Source of the DNA: Liolophura sinensis
Taxonomy: Eukaryota; Mollusca; Polyplacophora; Chitonida; Chitonidae
Reading direction: 5' to 3'
DNA length: 64,000 nt
Assembly (NCBI RefSeq): GCF_032854445.1
Contig: NC_088295.1
Location: 72,692,028-72,756,027, forward strand
The translations under genes were made by a program, and so were the position numbers. The notes below the pieces were generated by a model that saw nothing but the letters and a program-made list of their open reading frames with translations, did not search any database and was not told the DNA's origin. Below are positions 60,201 to 64,000 of this stretch, piece after piece; position 1 is the stretch's first letter; each line of letters starts with the position of its first letter.

Positions 60201-63200
60201 AACTCACCCAAAGATGTCAGCAGATGTCGTATCTCTGCACATCCAATGCAGCCATTTTGTTCCCGGTCAAAAACTTTAAAGCCTTCCACAAAATCCTCAA
60301 ATCCAAGAGGGTTTTTCAGCTTACCAATAGCTTGGAAAATTGGCAAAAACTGTTCAAAGGAAATTCTTGTTTCTGAAAGAAATTTCAAAATTATGACAGA
60401 ATATTAAATCCTATAGGAAAAGTAGGGTAAACATTTGATGATTAACATTGACCTGTACTATGCTATTTATGCTAATGTTTCAGGTATTTACACATATGTA
60501 TTTCTCAGCTTGTACTTTATGCTTTACCCCACAGTATTTACTTATTTCTTTGTGTTTTTCCACCAGACTGAAGAATACTTCAATAATACGATGGCGGAGG
60601 CCATCATTATGGTGGTACTTAAAAATGTATCACTTTTATGGCTTTATGAGTTTATGACTGGGCAAAACTGGTCATAGCGTCAGGGAGAAAACCTTACCAC
60701 TTGAGCAAATATCTGAGAAATATTTACTTCTATGACAACAGTTATGTTTATGTACGCATTTATGCAAGATTAGGGTTTTATGGCGAATTTAAAAATTTTT
60801 CAGTCATTAGGTGTGTGTACTTCATACTCTATGTTTTCTTGTGGCAGGGCGAGTCAATGCTGCTGAAGTGCTACAGCCACTGAGGTAGACAGACACCAGA
60901 CATGACACCCAATCCAGTCATAATATACTGACACCAGGTAACTCAGTCACATTATACTGACACCAGGCCCATCAGTCCTGTTTCCTTACTCTAGCCTCCC
61001 AGTGCTGAGGGTCATGTGAGGCTGTAACAAGTGTCATTTTTAGACTTTGGTAAGAACCAACCCAGGTTGTCTGTGGGTGAACCACTGCACTTTCCCAGGT
61101 ACCTGATAAGCCCACTGTCCTGAGACCAAAGCTGAGCCAGTGAGGCCTGACTCCAGCCAGAAACATCATTTTTTGGGAAAGAGGTAAAGGGTCTAACTTA
61201 AACGAAAAGACAAGTAATATAATTTAAATAAGTATTTAGGATGAATGGTGAAAACAGGCATTTTTTTCTGACATTCTAGGTAAATCAATTTTTAAATCAG
61301 GTAATCTTGCGACAACACTGGATATGTCACATTAGACCAATCCGAAACACAAAGTTACATCACCCGTACCCTACGAACAGTTGGCTACGAGGCAGGACAT
61401 GGTTTGGGTAATGTAAGCTGAAACAGCTACGTCTTCGGGTCATTGAAATAACTCACACCTGATTGGTTAAAACTGATGATATGCTGGTTCACGCACTGGT
61501 TTTTTGCTTACTTTGAACTGCGACATTTCGGGTGTACAACATCACAGAAGTATAAGGTTATGCATTTTAAATTCGTGATTGGGGTACTAGATGGTCAGGT
61601 CTTGATTTTAGTTTAAAGTTACTGTTCATGACTGTCTGAGGCGTTAATTTACCTGGGTCTTTTGGTCCATACTTCCTCACTTCTGCCTCTGTGGGATTCT
61701 GGTTCAAAGCCCTCAGGACATTTCCCAGCTGAGAAGCCTCAATCTTGTCATCGCCACGAGTATCAAACAGGTTAAACGTTTCCTGGTATTCTGGTAGAAC
61801 AAAACAATAGTGTGTTCTAAAATCTTAGAAGGGGGATTCAACTAACACCTAGTTTGGGCTACTTCTGTAGCAGTCAAATTTTGATTAAGTGGTCATTAAT
61901 AAAGTTTTTGCATGATTGTCCATATATGGATAAATCAATTAATTGATTGGGATTTAGCGCATAAGAGTATTTCATGTTTATGTAATATTGGTGGAAGAAT
62001 CACAAGAGCCCATATTTAATAATGAACCGCCTTGCTGACCTGGATAAGTAACTACATGTGGCATTTTCCCCTTATCAACTTACTGATTGCTAGTCTGTTT
62101 TTTTCCTTTACAAACAATTCAGTGACATAAGTGATGTATTAGTTTTTCATTTTCCAGTACTTATGTCTGTGTTAAGATAAAAGCTGACAGAGTTGTACTG
62201 CCAGACTATAAGCCAGATCAGAGACTCAACCATACTGGCTAATGTTATCAAGGCCAGTACTATTTGTTCCATTTCCCTTCCATTGCAGAATTGGCAAAAC
62301 AGGTAATTAAACATATTAAGGTTAAAAAGAGATTTTCTTGGTTCAACATATCTTAGCTATTCTGAATCTAAAAAAGTTTGCTCTTTTTGGTTTTGTTACG
62401 GTACTTCAAAAAAAATGTGATATTTTTATAACGATTTTTATAAATATGCAATGGTATATGGGACTTCAAAACAGCTGTAAACCTTGCCTTAAGCTACACT
62501 TTTAAAAATACGGCCTACTTCTGCATACAGTTAGGCCAGATGATATTAGATCAGCTTGTAAACACACTATATTTATTTTAATGAATCATCATAGTGAATT
62601 TCAGAGATGGATTCCAAGCTTGAAAACAACTACACATATCACTCAGATATTAACACCATTATAGCTGGTCACTAATCATTACATATACATACGTTTAAAG
62701 GTTTGTATAACTATTTTCCTATGAAAGTTCAAACTGTGACACACTCACAAACCATGTGACTAAATATTTAATCTTATTTAAAGCGCACCTGCCAACTAAG
62801 GCCATTTCAAAAAATATTTATTTACCAGATTAAAAATTTAGCGCATGTAGTAACACTTTTCACATACTTCAACTATGTCTAGATGTTTGGAGAAGCATAT
62901 TACATTTACTATCAAAAGCTACCTTCTTGTTGAGGGATAAGAAAACTTCGGGAGCCAGATGTTCAAAGGTGTATTATAACTTAAGCTCAGTATTAACTTT
63001 AGTACAGACTAAAATACCATTTGATTTGCATTGGTATGATACTGGTATTAGGATTGAAGCCTGGCTCTCTTGAATTGGCTCCTGGTATTTATATGATTAA
63101 TAGCTTCTGATATTTGAATGAGGAGTTCGTCACTCTTTCAAGTATTTAAATTGTAATCATAAAATGTTCAACTTGATAGGACATGAGTAGCCATCAGAAG

Positions 63201-63996
63201 CCGGTTGTTCCTTCCGATTTCCTTGATTAATATGAAAACTTAGTTCAATTAAACTTAATGTTGACTGGTGATATTTGTCAAATACTGCCACAATCTACAT
63301 GTATATTTAATGAGGACCTGTCAAATGCCGTCAGCATGACATGTTCCTGTTCCAGCTCATCATAACGACGTCCTAACAAAAATAGTGCGACGCTACAACA
63401 GAAACTAACACAATGTAATGGTGTAGGCTACAATCCATTTTTCATGTAAGAATGGTTCAAAGTCCTTCTTCACACCAGCATCACCTCACGGGATTAAAAA
63501 CATATACTGCCTCCCCATTTAATTAAACTGGTCAAAACAAAAACAATCCATTAACATTTAACTTAGCTCTGTGAATACACATATACTAATTTGTGCATGA
63601 TTGCATATTTTAATATTATAAGTGAAACATGCACAGCATGTGTAAATCGGGCTTAAAAATGTTACGAAGAAAATCAAGTCACAAAACCAGCTTGTTTTCA
63701 TAAGCCTACAGGAAAAGCTGAACAAGTGTCAACTGACATTAGGCCTATCTGTAACTATCTACTGACTAAATTAGTATAGTTTAACAGACAATAATTACTC
63801 TATGCTATTTGCCATTTACATGTACCAATGTTAAAGTGGCATTCCGGGCATAGTTTGATGTGTCCAGCCACACACTACTGTACTAGAACACTAACTATGT
63901 AAGAATGCAGTAAAAAAAAGGTGGGGCACTCAGTTCAAGTTACCTCACTCAAAACTTACCGGCGATCTGGTCCTCAGAGATCTTCGACTGCAACAT
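57264..63996 (-). CDS. Myosin essential (alkali) light chain, 5 exons
   Basis: Essential light chains wrap the first IQ motif of the myosin neck. Minus-strand exons 63996-63960, 61790-61653, 60372-60208, 57756-57679 and 57292-57264 join in phase to 447 nt, 148 aa (human MYL6 is 151). Recognisable family segments: [85 protein letters not shown] and the end [13 protein letters not shown]-hand loops are degenerate, as usual for this family. Loop 1 (residues 22-33) has Gln at position 12, and loop 3 spans residues 94-105. The last exon is only 29 nt and is supported by its acceptor, phase and family C-terminus. The first exon lies at the window edge. An acceptor-like TTGCAG overlaps the ATG, so a further 5' exon outside the window could carry the true start. 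Muscle versus non-muscle type cannot be told. Confidence 0.9.
57991..58200 (+). mobile_element. tRNA-derived SINE, 3'-incomplete
   Basis: It starts exactly at GGGGCCTCGGTGGCTAAGTT and has the B box GTGAGTTCAAGTCC, then 'gctggcttcctctcctgccg' and 'tttcccccgggctctgcccg'. It lacks the 'attcttgagtac' tail. Confidence 0.85.
58488..58697 (-). mobile_element. 5'-truncated SINE with 14-bp target duplication
   Basis: TCTTGTGCTTTGAT is present at 58474-58487 and 58698-58711. Between them, on the minus strand, the copy begins inside the tRNA-like head and runs through the body to the TAAATAAATAAA tail. A truncated head flanked by a duplication points to aborted reverse transcription rather than later decay. 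Confidence 0.85.
59330..59380 (+). mobile_element. SINE tail remnant
   Basis: 'ctcgtataactgaaatattc' followed by 'ttgagtacggcgtaaaacac' and AGCCAAATAAA is the last part of the main SINE, plus strand. It abuts an oppositely oriented copy. Confidence 0.75.
59466..59655 (-). repeat. Tandem repeat of 59-60 bp arisen inside a SINE
   Basis: CCGGGCAGAG starts at 59466, 59526 and 59585, and CCGGGCAGAC at 59644. Each unit carries 'agcccgggggaaaccca', 'atctgcaggttg' and 'attatggtgggagata'. In an ordinary copy (59678-59946) this segment occurs once. Confidence 0.9.
59678..59946 (-). mobile_element. Full-length young tRNA-derived SINE (269 bp) with 12-bp target duplication
   Basis: It is flanked by GACCGGAGAGGA at 59666-59677 and 59947-59958. 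On the minus strand it starts GGGGCCTCTGTGGCTCAGTT (A box TGGCTCAGTTGG) and has the B box GAGTTCAAGTCC, the body CTCTGCCTGGTTTCCTCCC and the tail ATTCTTGAGTACGGCGTAAA, ending in a run of A (plus-strand T run, about 17 bases). It defines the family's exact ends. Confidence 0.95.
60373..61652. other. Light-chain gene intron 2
   Basis: It contains a decayed SINE piece at about 60540-60610 ('actgaagaatacttcaataa', 'catcattatggtgg') and the second-type SINE at 60765-61150. No exon other than the flanking ones. Confidence 0.5.
60765..61150 (-). mobile_element. tRNA-derived SINE, second type, copy 2
   Basis: It shares 'gcgagtcaatgctgctgaag', 'gacaccagacatgacaccca', 'tcacattatactgacacc' and 'cagtgctgagggtcatg' in order with 23265-23615. 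It has a local duplication of 'actgacaccagg'. The tRNA-like head at the right is decayed. Confidence 0.65.
61791..63959. other. Light-chain gene intron 1
   Basis: This 2.2 kb AT-rich stretch lies between coding exons 1 and 2. A SINE-like scrap may lie near 61921-62050 ('gattgggatttagcgcata'), but I cannot assign it. No gene and no clear regulatory site. Confidence 0.4.
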
Positions 63997-64000
63997 GAAA

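Larger units (their letters stand above)
57757..60207. other. Light-chain gene intron 3, SINE cluster
   Basis: The 2.45 kb intron contains at least four main-family SINE copies in both orientations (listed separately) and a poly(C) run near 57960-57972. Between them (58702-59330) I see no gene. Confidence 0.6.

Overview
Sequence type: animal nuclear DNA, AT-rich, with conserved proteins split into short exons by GT-AG introns of about 0.1 to 6 kb. No bacterial-style operons, CRISPR or phage genes are present. The tRNA-derived SINEs with a tail reading roughly 'attcttgagtacggcgtaaaacacc' plus AATAAATAAAT, and the frequent palindrome ACATGTACATGT, are what I associate with molluscs and other lophotrochozoans. 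That lineage call is recognition, not a search, and the species cannot be fixed. || Layout: (1) about 1-24,900, minus strand: the 5' part of a CLASP-family microtubule-binding gene. Eight coding exons encode the first 236 residues (TOG1). An alternative first exon lies at 3627-3780, and the remaining exons are off the left edge. (2) About 26,100-39,095, plus strand: a complete 13-exon PA2G4/EBP1 gene (395 aa). It is head-to-head with CLASP across about 1.2-2 kb that holds recognisable promoter motifs for both. (3) 39,100-46,190: a gene-poor, repeat-bearing interval including a MITE-like element that carries an array of CRE-like sites. (4) 46,191-49,611, plus strand: a complete four-exon PAR/CES-2-type bZIP transcription factor (320 aa), with a long 3' flank. 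(5) 55,099-55,171: one tRNA-Arg(CCG) gene. (6) 57,264-63,996, minus strand: a myosin essential light chain gene, five exons, 148 aa if the visible ATG is the start. || The four protein genes belong to unrelated cell functions (microtubule plus ends, growth/ribosome biogenesis, transcription, actomyosin), so no shared pathway is implied. The rest of the window is introns and intergenic DNA seeded with short repeats: at least a dozen recognisable SINE copies of one family (three with clear target-site duplications, one nested in another), two copies of a second tRNA-derived SINE, two unnamed interspersed families with four or five copies each, several fold-back elements, and three minisatellites. 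I found no retroviral, LINE or Polinton genes. The best leads are the CLASP alternative first exon, the MITE with CRE sites upstream of the bZIP gene, the two unnamed repeat families, and the SINE whose interior has become a 59-60 bp tandem repeat.
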